Source: Roseiarcus sp963779095 (GTDB lineage: Bacteria; Pseudomonadota; Alphaproteobacteria; Rhizobiales; Beijerinckiaceae). From it: DNA of 64,000 bases. Position numbers and translations under genes: made by a program. Positions 17,322 to 26,800 of the stretch are shown here, piece by piece. The DNA lies in the NCBI GenBank assembly GCA_963779095.1, contig CAVZWU010000002.1, forward strand, positions 1-64,000. Reading direction: 5' to 3'. The notes under the pieces were generated by a model. The model was not told the DNA's origin. It saw only the letters and a program-made list of their open reading frames with translations, and did no database searches. Every line of letters begins with the position of its first letter. Positions within the stretch are counted from its first letter, which is position 1.

Positions 17322-18944
17322 ATGCCGAACGACCATCAGGCCGCGACCCGCGATTGGGGTCCGGCCGCGCTGACGCCGGCCAAACAGACCGCCTTGGACT
17401 GGATCAAGGCGCAGGCGGCCTGGCTCTCGGAGCGCCATACGGAGGTGTGGAATTTCCATGAGCCGGCGTGGCGGGAATATCGATCCGCGGCCTGGTATGT
17501 GAAGCTGTTGCGCGAGCAGGGCTTCGAGGTGGAAGAGGGCACGGCGACCATGCCGACCGCCTTCCGCGCCACCTACAGCAAGGGCAGGCCGGTCATCGCC
17601 ACCTATGCTGAATACGACGCCGTCCCGGGCAACAGCCAGGATCCAGTGCCTTATGAGAAGGCGCGCGACGGCGTCCACAAATACGCCGCCGGCCATACCG
17701 ACCCGCATTCGGCGCTGGGGCTCGGCGCGCTGGGCGGCCTGCTGGCGGCCAAGGCGGCGATGGAGAAGCACAGCCTCCCCGGCACGCTCGTCTTCTTCGG
17801 CGAGCCGGCGGAGAAGGTGTGCGGCTCAAAGCCCGTGCACGCGGCCCATGGGTTTTACGACGAGCTCGACGCGACCATCGCCTTTCACCCAGCCTTCAGC
17901 ACCGCGCACGCCAATACGGTGATCTGGGACACCCATTGCGGCAGCTATTGGAGCCGGATGTACAGCTTCGAATGTCCGCATCCCGAGGAATGGTCGGGCA
18001 TGGGCGCAGGCGAGGGCGCGTCGGCCCATACGATGGCGCGGGCGCCCGGCGCGATCGACGCGGTCTGCCTCATGTACATGACGAGCAAGATGACCAAGGA
18101 GTCCATGCTGCCCCATACCGGCACCTGGACGATCAACGAGGCGATCCTCGCCGCCGGCCAGGCGACGGCTGACAATCTCGCTCCGAACTTCAGCCAGATC
18201 CAATATGCGAGCCGCTGCCCGGCGCTCGATATGCAGGAGCGCATCTACGCCATCCTCGACAACAACGCCGACAATGTCGCGCGGATTGCGCATTGCACCG
18301 TGCGCAAGGAATGGGTGACCAAGACCCGTCCGGGTCTTCCCAATCATGCGATTTCCGCGCTCGTCTACGGCAATCTCGCGCTAGGCGGAGCGCCCAAGTG
18401 GGACGAGGAAGCCAGACGGTTCGGCCGAGAGATCCAGAAGAACCTCAAGCTTAAGCCGATGGAGGACCCGATCCATCCGGCGATGGCGGCGCTGACGACG
18501 CCGGAAGAGGACGAGGCGCGCCTGCGCGCCATCCTGCCGCCCTGGCAGAAGAACTACACGTCCGACGACTATACGGACTACACTTGGCACTGTCCGACCG
18601 CGCGCCTTTATGTCGGGCGCGCGATGCTGGCGGCGCCGCAGGTGGGCTATCAATATCCGGCCTGGGTGTGGAACGCGCTCGGCGGTTTTCCCGCAACGAT
18701 CGACCCGACCGTCCAGGCCGCCGGCCGCGCCATCGCCGGCAGCCTCGTCGACCTCATGACCGATCCCCAGGCGCTTGCGGCGGCTCAGGCCGAGTTTCGC
18801 GAGCGCACAGGCGGGGGCGTCGGCGGAACGAAATGGCTGGCGCCGCTTCTGCCGAAGGATTTCCAGGCGCCGATCCACTACCGCTGGCCGGAATATGTCA
18901 GCACGCCCCGCGGCGCGGAATGGTGGCTCCCGCAGGGCGCCTGA
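17322..18944 (+). CDS. M20-family amidohydrolase (AbgB-like)
   Basis: This is a ~540-aa metallopeptidase-like hydrolase. Metal-binding signatures are YAEYDAVPG, AAGHTDPHSALGLGALGG and FFGEPAEKVCGSKPVHAAHG, followed by a dimerisation-type middle domain (GEGASAHTMARAPGAIDAVCLM). The closest described relatives cleave amide bonds of N-acyl amino acids or aminobenzoyl-glutamate. The ATG at 17322 has TTTGGGGAG upstream. It is downstream of the importer genes and likely in the same transcript, so it may process the imported amide or peptide-like substrate. The actual substrate is unknown. Confidence 0.82.
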   Translation: MPNDHQAATRDWGPAALTPAKQTALDWIKAQAAWLSERHTEVWNFHEPAWREYRSAAWYVKLLREQGFEVEEGTATMPTAFRATYSKGRPVIATYAEYDAVPGNSQDPVPYEKARDGVHKYAAGHTDPHSALGLGALGGLLAAKAAMEKHSLPGTLVFFGEPAEKVCGSKPVHAAHGFYDELDATIAFHPAFSTAHANTVIWDTHCGSYWSRMYSFECPHPEEWSGMGAGEGASAHTMARAPGAIDAVCLMYMTSKMTKESMLPHTGTWTINEAILAAGQATADNLAPNFSQIQYASRCPALDMQERIYAILDNNADNVARIAHCTVRKEWVTKTRPGLPNHAISALVYGNLALGGAPKWDEEARRFGREIQKNLKLKPMEDPIHPAMAALTTPEEDEARLRAILPPWQKNYTSDDYTDYTWHCPTARLYVGRAMLAAPQVGYQYPAWVWNALGGFPATIDPTVQAAGRAIAGSLVDLMTDPQALAAAQAEFRERTGGGVGGTKWLAPLLPKDFQAPIHYRWPEYVSTPRGAEWWLPQGA

Positions 18945-19077
18945 CGCCCCGACGGCACTCCGCGCGAACCGGCGTCAACCGGCAAGACACCATCGCGAGG
19001 GCCGCCAGCGCGGTCCGGATCTGAGCGAGACCAGATCTCCGGTTTGGTCCGGGATGATGCGGCGTGGTTCGAGTGGT

Positions 19078-20388
19078 TTACACTCCGAGAGCACGCGTAA
19101 ATCGTCCATATGCAACCCGCGCCGCAACGCCAATTGGCCAGAACCGGTGCAGCCGAATTGGCTCCAACACGGACCTTACCGGCATATCCAGCTCCTCCGC
19201 GGGGGTGCCGGTGATGCGACGGGCTATTTCACCGCCCATCACGGTCGCCATCGCGACGCCCCGGCCGTTGTACCCCAGGCAGGCGATCACGTTGTGCGCC
19301 AGCTCATAGAGATGAGGGTAGTGATCCATAGTGATCCCCAGTTGGCCGTTCCAGCCATGCGTCCACGAGGGGTTCCCAATAAAGGGCCAAAGCCGCTTCG
19401 CGTAAGCGATAAGATCCAGAAAGTCGTTGGGGCTTTCGAGCGTCCGCAGGTGGCTACGTCCGCCCATTAACAGCCTGTTGGGGACGTCAAGCCGGTAGTA
19501 AACTGTAATGTCCTCATGCTCATACAGGACGGTCCCCATCGGTAAGATTTGCTTAGCAATGTGCTCGGGGAGGGGCTCGGTCGCCACGATGCCGCTGTAG
19601 ACTGGGATAATCGTCTGCCGAAGCCTCGGCCAAAGCCCGTCCGTGTAGCCGTTCGTGGCGAGGACAAGCCAGTCTGCCGTAACAGTGCCTCCCGGCGTTA
19701 CGACCGCCCATGAAGCGCCTCGCCGTTCCACGGCGATCGCCCTCGAACTCCCATGGATGGCGACGCCGGCCCGAATTGCCGCGTCGGCCAGCCCGCGAGC
19801 ATAGCCAAGGGGATTGAGCGAACCGCCCCGTCGGTCAAGCGCGCCGCAAAGGTAACGGTTCGTGCCCGTCGCGCGTGCGATCGCTTCGCGCTCTAGCAAT
19901 TCGACCTGCGCTCCGCGGTCTTTCCAACCTAACGTGGCGCGGCGAAGAAATTCGGCCGAACCCTTCGAGAAGGCTGCGCGAATCGTGCCCCCCTGGTTAG
20001 CCTCACATCTGATCTGAAGCTCTCGAACAAGCGCGAAAACTCGGTCCGGAGCGCCGCCAGAGAGCGACACCATTCGCCGTCCCAAATCGCGCCCGAAATA
20101 GCGCTCTATCTCCTCAGGTTCATGCTTGAGCCCCGGGTTAACCTGACCGCCATTGCGGCCCGACGCGCCCCACCCGGGCTCTCGAGCTTCCAGGACAGTG
20201 ACATCGGCGCCCCGCTGAGCGAGGTGCAGGGCCGTCGACAACCCCGTAAAGCCGCCGCCGATAACGACGACGCCGACACGCTTGTCGCCGCGAAGCGGAG
20301 GCGTCGCGACCCCGTCCCGCGCGGTTTCGGCATAGAGGCTGTGCGGCAGCCTGTTTCTTTCAGCTTCGATATGGCCGGCCATGTTCAT
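19078..20388 (-). CDS. FAD-dependent amine/amino-acid oxidase (DAO family, PuuB/OrdL-like)
   Basis: A dinucleotide-binding motif VGVVVIGGGFTGLSTALHLAQRG lies near the N-terminus, and the segment WGASGRNGGQVNPGLKH is characteristic of gamma-glutamylputrescine oxidase-type enzymes. Near the C-terminus, YNGRGVAMATVMGGEIARRITG completes the FAD site. I start at the ATG at 20388 (MNMAGHIEAERN); the open frame extends upstream without a better start. It likely oxidises a secondary amine, with the polyamine-type importer and the following dimethylglycine dehydrogenase-like gene as context. No membrane or secretion signal is seen. Confidence 0.85.
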   Translation of the reverse strand: MNMAGHIEAERNRLPHSLYAETARDGVATPPLRGDKRVGVVVIGGGFTGLSTALHLAQRGADVTVLEAREPGWGASGRNGGQVNPGLKHEPEEIERYFGRDLGRRMVSLSGGAPDRVFALVRELQIRCEANQGGTIRAAFSKGSAEFLRRATLGWKDRGAQVELLEREAIARATGTNRYLCGALDRRGGSLNPLGYARGLADAAIRAGVAIHGSSRAIAVERRGASWAVVTPGGTVTADWLVLATNGYTDGLWPRLRQTIIPVYSGIVATEPLPEHIAKQILPMGTVLYEHEDITVYYRLDVPNRLLMGGRSHLRTLESPNDFLDLIAYAKRLWPFIGNPSWTHGWNGQLGITMDHYPHLYELAHNVIACLGYNGRGVAMATVMGGEIARRITGTPAEELDMPVRSVLEPIRLHRFWPIGVAARVAYGRFTRALGV

Positions 20389-20499
20389 CCGACTACGCGC
20401 TTCGACCAGAGCCCGCCGTTCGAGCATCGCTCGCTGCTGGCACTCTCGACCCGCTGACAGTTCACACAAGTACGGTGCTCGGATTGCCGAGGCGCCGAA

Positions 20500-22978
20500 C
20501 TACGCAACGCGCCTAATCGTTCGCCCCTCGACATCCTTCACCCGAAGGTTTTTCGGGTCATACCGCGGCTTCAGCGAAGCCTCTGCTCGGAACCTCGCGC
20601 CGGCCACCTCGATCTCGAACTGGTTGCTTTGGATGAATTCGGGCGTCACGGCCTCACCGCCGTTTTCGACATAGCCGAGACCGATCGCGCGGCCGATCGT
20701 ATGGCCGAACATGCCTGAGGTAATGCGGCCAACGATCTTATCGTCGCGAAGGATCGGTTCATTGTGATATAGCAGCGGTTCGACATCCTCCATGACAAAT
20801 TGGGCGAGCCGGCGGGTTAGCCCTCGCTCTTTCTGGCGGAGCAACGCCTCGCGCCCGATAAAGCCTCCTGGCTTATCCATCGCCACCGCAAAACCCAGTC
20901 CAGCTTCGAGCGGCAAATCCTCGTCCGCAATGTCGTGGCCCCAATGACGATAGGCCTTCTCGATGCGAAGGGAATTCATGGCGTGGTAGCCCACGAGTTT
21001 AAGACCAACCGCTCCGCCCGCCTCGCTGATTACGTCATAGACGCCTTGGGCGAATTCGCTGGGGATATAGAGCTCCCAACCGAGTTCACCTACGTAGGTG
21101 ATGCGGCTCGCTCTCACACGCGCATAGCCGAGATCGATGACCTGCGAGGTGGCGAACGGGAACGCCTCGTTCGACAGGTCGGCGTCAGTTAGGGGTTGTA
21201 GCAGGTCGCGAGCGCGAGGCCCCATTACGCCAAGGACCGCCTGGCCAGACGTGACGTCATGAACGCCGACTCGCGCATCCTCTGGAATATTGCGCTTGAG
21301 CCAGGCCAGATCGCGTGTCTGAGAAGTTGCCGCCGTCACGACGAGATAGCGATCGTCGGACTCTCTTGTGGCAGTCAAATCAGCTTCTATCCCGCCGCGT
21401 TCATTGAGCCACTGGGTATAGACGATCCTGCCGACCTGAACCGCGACATCGTTTGCTGAGATCCGATTGAGCACCCTCTCCGCGTCCGGACCCTCGACGA
21501 TAAATTTGGCGAACGACGATTGGTCAAACAAGCCGACCGTCTCGCGAACCGCGCGATGTTCAGCAGCGGAAAACGGAAACCAATTCTGCCGCCCATAACT
21601 GTATTGGTATTGCGGCCTCTCGCCGTGAGGCGCGTACCAGTTCGGGCGTTCCCAGCCGGCGGCCTCGCCAAAGCAGGCGCCCGCGGCCTTGAGCCGATCA
21701 TGCAGCACAGAACGGCGCACGCCGCGCGCCATTTCCGGCTGACGAAACGGCCAGTGCATTGCATAGAGCAGGCCCAAGGTCTCAGTCGTGCGATCGCGCA
21801 GGTAGGCGCGGTTCCTCTGGAAAGGCATCATCCGGCGGACGTCGACATCCCAAAGATCCAGGGGCGGATGCCCATCGACAATCCAATCGGACAGGACCTT
21901 CCCCGCGCCGCCGGCCGATTGTATACCGATCGAGTTAAATCCCGCCGCCACGAACAGGTTGCGAACTTCCGGCGTCTCGCCGAGCAGGTAGCGGTCGTCC
22001 GGCGTGAAGCTTTCTGGGCCATTGAAGAAGAGCTGAATCCCCGCCTTGCCGAGAGCCGGAACGCGGTGGATCGCAGCCTCGAGCAGAGGCTCAATGTGTT
22101 CGAGATCTTCCGGCAATTGGTCGAATGAGAAGCTCTCGGGGATGCCGTTCGATTCCCCACGGCTTGGCGACGGGCTCGAACCATCCGACAAGAAGTTTGC
22201 CGGCGTCCTCTTTGAAGTAAGCGCATCTGTCCGCGTCGCGCAGCACGGGAAGGTGGCGCGGGAACTCCGGGATCGGTTCTGTGACGATGTAGAAGTGCTC
22301 CGCTGCGTGCAAAGGCACTGCTGCCCCAGCTTTCGCGCCGAGTTCATGCGCCCACATGCCAGCGCAGTTCACCACGACGTCGGCCTGGATGTCGCACGCC
22401 GCTCCCCGCACGCCGATGGCCTTGCCGTTTTCGACCACGATCTGGTCAACCTTGGCGTCTTCGATGAGCCGCGCTCCGCGGCTCCGTGCGCCTTTCGCCA
22501 GCGCCCGTGTTGTGTCAATCGGGTTGGTCTGGCCGTCTGTAGGCAGATGCATCGCGCCCAAGAGATCGTCGGCGTTGAGGAACGGCCAGAGCGCGAGAGC
22601 CCGTTCCGCACTGACAACATCGACTTGCAGACCAAACGAGCGCGCCATGGAGGCGCCCCGCTTCAATTCCTCCATGCGGCCGTCGCTTGTGGCTAAGGCA
22701 AGCGAACCGATCTGACGGAAGCCCGTCGACTGACCTGTCTCCTTTTCGAGCGTTGCGTAGAGCTCGGTCGTATATTGCGCGAGCCTCGTCAGATTGCGGG
22801 TGGCGCGAAGCTGGCCAACCAGCCCCGCGGCGTGCCACGTTGTTCCGCAGGTGAGCTGCTTTCGTTCTAGAAGCAGGACGTCCGTGCAGCCGCGTAGCGT
22901 CAGGTGATAAGCGACGCTGCAGCCGACGATCCCTCCGCCGACAATGACAACTTGCGCCCGCTTCGGTAGATCGGCCAT
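20500..22978 (-). pseudogene. Dimethylglycine/sarcosine dehydrogenase-like flavoprotein (FAD + GcvT), one-base frameshift
   Basis: The N-terminal part (22978 to ~22155) has the FAD motif VVIVGGGIVGCSVAYHLTLRG and the covalent-flavin-type region GTTWHAAGLVGQL. The C-terminal part (~22155 to 20500) continues the oxidoreductase domain. It ends in a complete aminomethyltransferase (GcvT) folate-binding module (GVHDVTSGQAVLGVMGPRARDLL; TSGMFGHTIGRAIGLGYV). Together ~825 aa, normal for dimethylglycine dehydrogenases that pass a C1 unit to tetrahydrofolate. The halves are in different frames; one surplus A in TGGGGAATCG would explain it. If functional, it demethylates N-methylated glycine derivatives. 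Confidence 0.85.
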
Positions 22979-23022
22979 CCTCGCGCTCCGATGTCTTGTC
23001 GACTGTCGCCGAGCCAGAGACC

Positions 23023-23206
23023 TCAGACCTTGTCCCGCCGCAGCGGCGTTGTCGAGCCGTGGATGCCGCCGCCGTTCTTGTGCGTCGCGTCGTGGGGGAT
23101 GGTGGTCCAGGTAACCCCGTGCCGAGCGAGCGCGTCGAGCGTGCGGTTGGTCGCGCCCTCTGGCATCAGGAGCCGTCCGGGGGTGGTCGCTAGGGAGTTG
23201 TTGATC
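23023..23206 (-). pseudogene. C-terminal fragment, probably amidinotransferase/arginine-deiminase-like
   Basis: The segment ARHGVTWTTIPHDATHKNGGGIHGSTTPLRRD resembles the C-terminus of guanidine-group modifying enzymes, where a catalytic Cys usually follows GGxH. Here the position is Gly (GGGIHGST). The upstream portion is cut by the IS3 end at 23209. It lies just before the dimethylglycine dehydrogenase-like gene. Assignment is tentative. Confidence 0.4.
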
Positions 23207-23208
23207 CA

Positions 23209-24264
23209 TGAACTGGACCCCATTCGTGGGACCAGGGGAGGTTGGATTTAAGGTGTGATCTCGCCTGCCCTTGTCGTTCAAGAATCAAGCTGCTTCTTGC
23301 GGCTTCTGTCTCTGCTGTGGGTTGTGGGCAACGCGTTTGCGTTGTCCAAGCGAAGCGGCATATCCACAGCCCTCGCCGCCGCCTCGATTTTGTCCATGCC
23401 GCCGCGCCACACCGCCATCGGCATTTGGTTGTTCATCGCCTGGTGCGGGCGCCGAAAATTGTAAAAGGTCATCCAGGAACTGATGCCGGACCGCGCCTCG
23501 CCGCCATCGGCGTAGGCTTTCAGATGCACTTCTTCGTACTTGATCGAGCGCCACAGCCGTTCGATGAAAATGTTGTCCATGAAGCGGCCGCGTCCGTCCA
23601 TCGAAATCACGACGCCGGCCGCCGCAAGCTTGCTGGTGAAAGCCTCGGCGGTGAAAGTGGAGCCCTGATCGGTATTGAAAATCCGCGGCTTTCCGAACCG
23701 AAGCAGCGCCTCCTCCAGCGCCGCCGCGCAGAAGCTCGCATCGTTGGTGTTCGACAGCCGCCATGCCAGAACCGCCCGGCTGGCCCAGTCGATGATCGCC
23801 ACCAGATAGAGGAAGCCGCACGCCATTGGGATGTAGGTCACGTCGGCCGCCCAGACGTGGTTCGGCTCGATAATCTTCAGGCCGCGCAGCAGGTAGGGGT
23901 ATATCTTGTGCCCGGGCGCGCCTTTGCTCGCGCCAGGGCGCGGAACCAGCGCCTCGATCCCCATCACCCGCATCAGCCGCCGCACCCGCTTGCGGTTGAC
24001 CCCAGGGCCTTCCTTGTTGAGTTCGAAGGTCATTCGTCGCGAGCCGTAGAACGGAAGTTCGAGATGCAATTCGTCGATGCGGCGCATCACCGCCAGATCG
24101 TCCGCCCCGGCGACGGGCTTGGGGCGGTAGATCCCCGAGCGCGCCACGCCCACAAGCGCGCATTGGCCGCGCACCGACAGGTCCTTGCCAGACCGTTCGA
24201 CCATCGCTCTTCGATCGGGCCTCCTGGCCAAGAAATCCCGTTCGACCGATCCGATCGACGTCAA
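23209..24264 (-). mobile_element. IS3-family element, truncated at the orfA side
   Basis: The end TGAACTGGACCCC at 23209 is a typical IS3-group terminus. The orfB transposase is complete, but orfA is reduced to a few residues (VERDFLARRPDRR) fused to orfB. At ~24250-24264 the sequence passes into an unrelated hydrolase fragment, so the other IS end is missing. Confidence 0.75.
23278..24264 (-). CDS. IS3-family transposase OrfB
   Basis: This protein of ~310-328 aa has the HTH_21/rve organisation of IS3 OrfB: KDLSVRGQCALVGVARSGIYRPKP, then the integrase core with D in VWAADVTYIP, D in FNTDQGSTF and E in IFIERLWRSIKYEEVHL. The first ~20 residues (MTSIGSVERDFLARRPDRR) look like leftover OrfA fused in frame. 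The natural OrfB start would be near MVERSGKDLS. Without OrfA the element is unlikely to transpose on its own. Confidence 0.87.
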   Translation of the reverse strand: MTSIGSVERDFLARRPDRRAMVERSGKDLSVRGQCALVGVARSGIYRPKPVAGADDLAVMRRIDELHLELPFYGSRRMTFELNKEGPGVNRKRVRRLMRVMGIEALVPRPGASKGAPGHKIYPYLLRGLKIIEPNHVWAADVTYIPMACGFLYLVAIIDWASRAVLAWRLSNTNDASFCAAALEEALLRFGKPRIFNTDQGSTFTAEAFTSKLAAAGVVISMDGRGRFMDNIFIERLWRSIKYEEVHLKAYADGGEARSGISSWMTFYNFRRPHQAMNNQMPMAVWRGGMDKIEAAARAVDMPLRLDNANALPTTHSRDRSRKKQLDS

Positions 24265-24412
24265 GATCCTCGTGGATCATGATCTCATCGAGGTTTTCGT
24301 TGGGGAGACGGTGGCGCTCAATTACCGTTGGTACGACGCCGCCGAATTTGCGATTGGAATTATCGTTCAGGACGGAAACGCGGAATACGAAAGCATAGCT
24401 CTTGCGCGGTAG
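24250..24412 (+). pseudogene. C-terminal fragment of a GH32-type glycoside hydrolase
   Basis: The frame DVKILVDHDLIEVFVGETVALNYRWYDAAEFAIGIIV ending at a stop at 24410-24412 resembles the C-terminal beta-sandwich of family 32 sucrose/fructan hydrolases (pattern VxIxVDxSxxEVFV). The N-terminal catalytic domain is gone, replaced by the IS3 element. This is a fragment only. Confidence 0.4.
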
Positions 24413-24575
24413 CGTGGCCAGCTCGGAGTCGGCGACACTCTGCACGCTTGAGCCTGACCGAGAAATTGGTAGCGCGGGCGAGCGGGCTGCGATTCACCAC
24501 CTGTGAGGTTGATGGGGCCTTGATTCGGGGCCGTTTTCGGGCGACGGAAACCAGCCGTCGCTTGCGCGGACTTCC

Positions 24576-24614
24576 TGGTGGAGCTGAGGAGATTCGAACC
24601 TCTGACCTCCGCAG
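24576..24614 (-). tRNA. Degenerate tRNA 3' fragment (tRNA-Ala-like)
   Basis: On the minus strand the fragment reads GAGGTCAGAGGTTCGAATCT and ends AGCTCCACCA. It comprises a variable loop, T arm (AGAGG-TTCGAAT-CTCCT, one mismatch) and acceptor strand with CCA. No anticodon arm follows in normal register. It resembles the last 35-40 nt of an alphaproteobacterial tRNA-Ala. Probably a relic attachment site. Confidence 0.5.
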
Positions 24615-24620
24615 TGTAGG

Positions 24621-25500
24621 TACCCGCCGCTTCTGGTTCCGCAGGCTTATATTACTGTCGAGGGGCGATTTGAAAGCCACCCCGCCAGGAAAGAGGACGT
24701 GTCCGATTAACCCTGACGCGGCCTCCGTCCCAAAAGCTCCCGTCCGCCGAATTTGGAGTGTGCAAGCGTGAGCTGGAAGCCAGAGGCGCTTGCTTTGAAA
24801 ATCGCGCTGGATATCGGCGAATGGCCCAGGATAGGCGAAATCGCATCCTGGGGCAGAGTTTTTCTCGGGGGCGACGGACTGATCATCGGCCTTTGACCAC
24901 TCTACCTCGGAAACGGCTATTCCTCGCTCGGGTCGCGGTCATTCGCGATCGTACGCCGAGCAGGACAGTATCTGGCGATCAACTTGAGCCACTGGCTCCG
25001 GCACTTCTGTATCGTCGCAGAAGCTCATCCCCCTTTCGTCTCCTACGCGGATTTTGCGTCGGAGAGATTGCCACCTGTCCGCTGATCGGCATCGAGCCAC
25101 GCGACCAGCTTGGGTAGATCATCGTCCGCTTGTTCGAGCGCCTCGGCGTTCTCTATCGCGTCCCGATCAAGGCGCGCTTTGGCGTCACGGTTTGCGCGCT
25201 GGTTCGGCAGAACCTCGGAATGACGGTCATAGACGAATTCACGCTAGCCGACCGGCTCCTTGCGACCACCATTCCTCTCAATCGGCGACTGCTTCGTGTC
25301 AGCTGCAATCCGTCGTGGAACCTCCGCTTGCTCCGATCGTCGTATCGATCGGCTCATTCGCGGTCGCCCCTGAGCCTTCGTAAACTTCCCTGCCATCCAG
25401 ATCGAGTGGGAAAGGGATGGCTGGGCGACGAAGACATAGCCGATCATGGCGGCAGCGTGCTGCGAAGAGTTGCGCCAAAGCACGCTGATTAGGCGCCGTG
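24621..25500. other. Gene-poor stretch with decayed sequence
   Basis: No intact gene is supported. Around 25130-25260 (+) the frame FGVTVCALVRQNLGMTVIDEFTLAD resembles the effector-binding region of LysR-type regulators and may be a remnant. The rest shows no recognisable similarity. Confidence 0.35.
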
Positions 25501-25542
25501 CGCCTTGACTCTCTTGTTGAAGCTGTAATGCTACTATTTATC

Positions 25543-25642
25543 GATCAGTTTGGCCTGATCAGCGCGCATTTCGCCGAGAGGGCTTTGGGCACCTGCGCCC
25601 CACGATGCGGTTCCTGAGGGAGCTCGCGCCGTGGGGCGTTTT
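25543..25642 (+). promoter_or_regulatory. Leader of the amide operon: hairpin(s) plus intrinsic terminator, probable ANTAR antitermination target
   Basis: A TTGACT -35-like hexamer at 25505 starts the region. GATCAG-TTTGGC-CTGATC (25543-25560) is a stem with a six-base loop having G at loop position 4. It is followed by a strong terminator: CGCCCCACG (25596-25604) pairs with CGTGGGGCG (25630-25638), then TTTT. The first gene starts 12 bp later. The operon encodes an ANTAR protein; ANTAR proteins bind paired hexaloop hairpins to block terminators. The second ANTAR hairpin is not clear. Confidence 0.6.
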
Positions 25643-25654
25643 CGTTGAGGCGAT

Positions 25655-26800
25655 ATGACAGCTTTGCGTCTCGGCATCCTGTTCTCCACGACCGGCGACT
25701 ATGGAGTGCTGGGCAGAGACTGCCGTGACGGCGCCATGACAGCAATTGAGGACCTGCAAGGCGCGTGCTCGATCGCGATTGAGCCGGTCTTCGAAGATCC
25801 AGCGGGGTCGGGCAAGCTTTATATCGAACTGGCCCGAAAGATGGTCCAGGAGGACGGGTGCCGGCACCTGATCGGCACGGTGACGTCGCAGGCGCGTAAG
25901 GACGTGATCCCCGTCGTCGAGAAGCACGACGCCGAGCTCTGGTACGTTTGTCCCTACGAGGGTTTCGAGGCCAATCCGAACGTCATCTACACGGGCGCAT
26001 GTCCGAACCAACACCTGTTGCCGCTCTTCGAGCACATGCTGCCCGCCTTTGGGCAACGCATCTATCTAGCCGGCGCAAACTATATCTGGGGCTGGGAGAT
26101 GAACCGCCTCGCGCGCGAGATCGTGATGGAGGCGGGCGGCGAGATCGTGGGCGAGCGTAGCCTCCCCATCGGCGACCCAGACGTCGATCGGATCGTCGCG
26201 GAGATAGCCGCACGCCGGCCGGACTTCATTCTCACCAATATGCTTGGTCCCTCGAACCACGCCTTTCTGCGGGCGATGCAGGAACTTGGAGGGCGCGATC
26301 CGGCTTTCCGTCCGGAGTGCTGTCCGGTGGTGAGCTGCGACCTCACCGAATGCGAATTGCCCGAGATCGGACTCGGCGTCGCCGACGGCCAGCTGGCGGC
26401 CGCATCCTATTTCCACAGCCTCGACACGCCGGCGAATCGCGCTCTCAAGGCGCGCGTTGCGGCGCGCTTCGGCTCGGCGCGGCGCGTCTCCAGCTATTTC
26501 GCAACGAGCTATGCGACGGTTCGCCTTTGCGTGGAGGCCGTGACGCGTTGCGGAACCGATGATCCTACGAAGGTCCGGGCCGCCTTCGCCGGCCTGGATG
26601 CGCAGAGCCCACTCGGGCCGCTGCGTATCGACCCGGCCACCAACCACGCCAATCTGCCGTTCCTGCTCGGCCGCATATCGGGCTCGGACTTCATCATCCT
26701 TCAGTCGCGGCCGAGCGCTATCGCGGACCCCTATCTCATCCGCCGGCGGAGCGCCCTCCGGCCGCCAAGCGCGCAGCCGCAGCTCAGGATCGTGTCATGA
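25655..26800 (+). CDS. amiC: AmiC-like amide-sensing periplasmic-binding-fold protein
   Basis: This is a 381-aa type I periplasmic-binding-fold protein without a signal peptide (MTALRLGILFSTTGDYGVLGRDCRDGAMTAI), as expected for cytoplasmic AmiC or the related urea/amide binding proteins (YVCPYEGFEANPNVIYTGACPNQH). In the Pseudomonas amidase system AmiC binds short amides and controls AmiR. Its last 4 bases overlap the start of the AmiR-like gene (ATGA), the same pair order as in that system. TGAGG precedes the ATG at 25655. A terminator-bearing leader lies directly upstream. Confidence 0.88.
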   Translation: MTALRLGILFSTTGDYGVLGRDCRDGAMTAIEDLQGACSIAIEPVFEDPAGSGKLYIELARKMVQEDGCRHLIGTVTSQARKDVIPVVEKHDAELWYVCPYEGFEANPNVIYTGACPNQHLLPLFEHMLPAFGQRIYLAGANYIWGWEMNRLAREIVMEAGGEIVGERSLPIGDPDVDRIVAEIAARRPDFILTNMLGPSNHAFLRAMQELGGRDPAFRPECCPVVSCDLTECELPEIGLGVADGQLAAASYFHSLDTPANRALKARVAARFGSARRVSSYFATSYATVRLCVEAVTRCGTDDPTKVRAAFAGLDAQSPLGPLRIDPATNHANLPFLLGRISGSDFIILQSRPSAIADPYLIRRRSALRPPSAQPQLRIVS

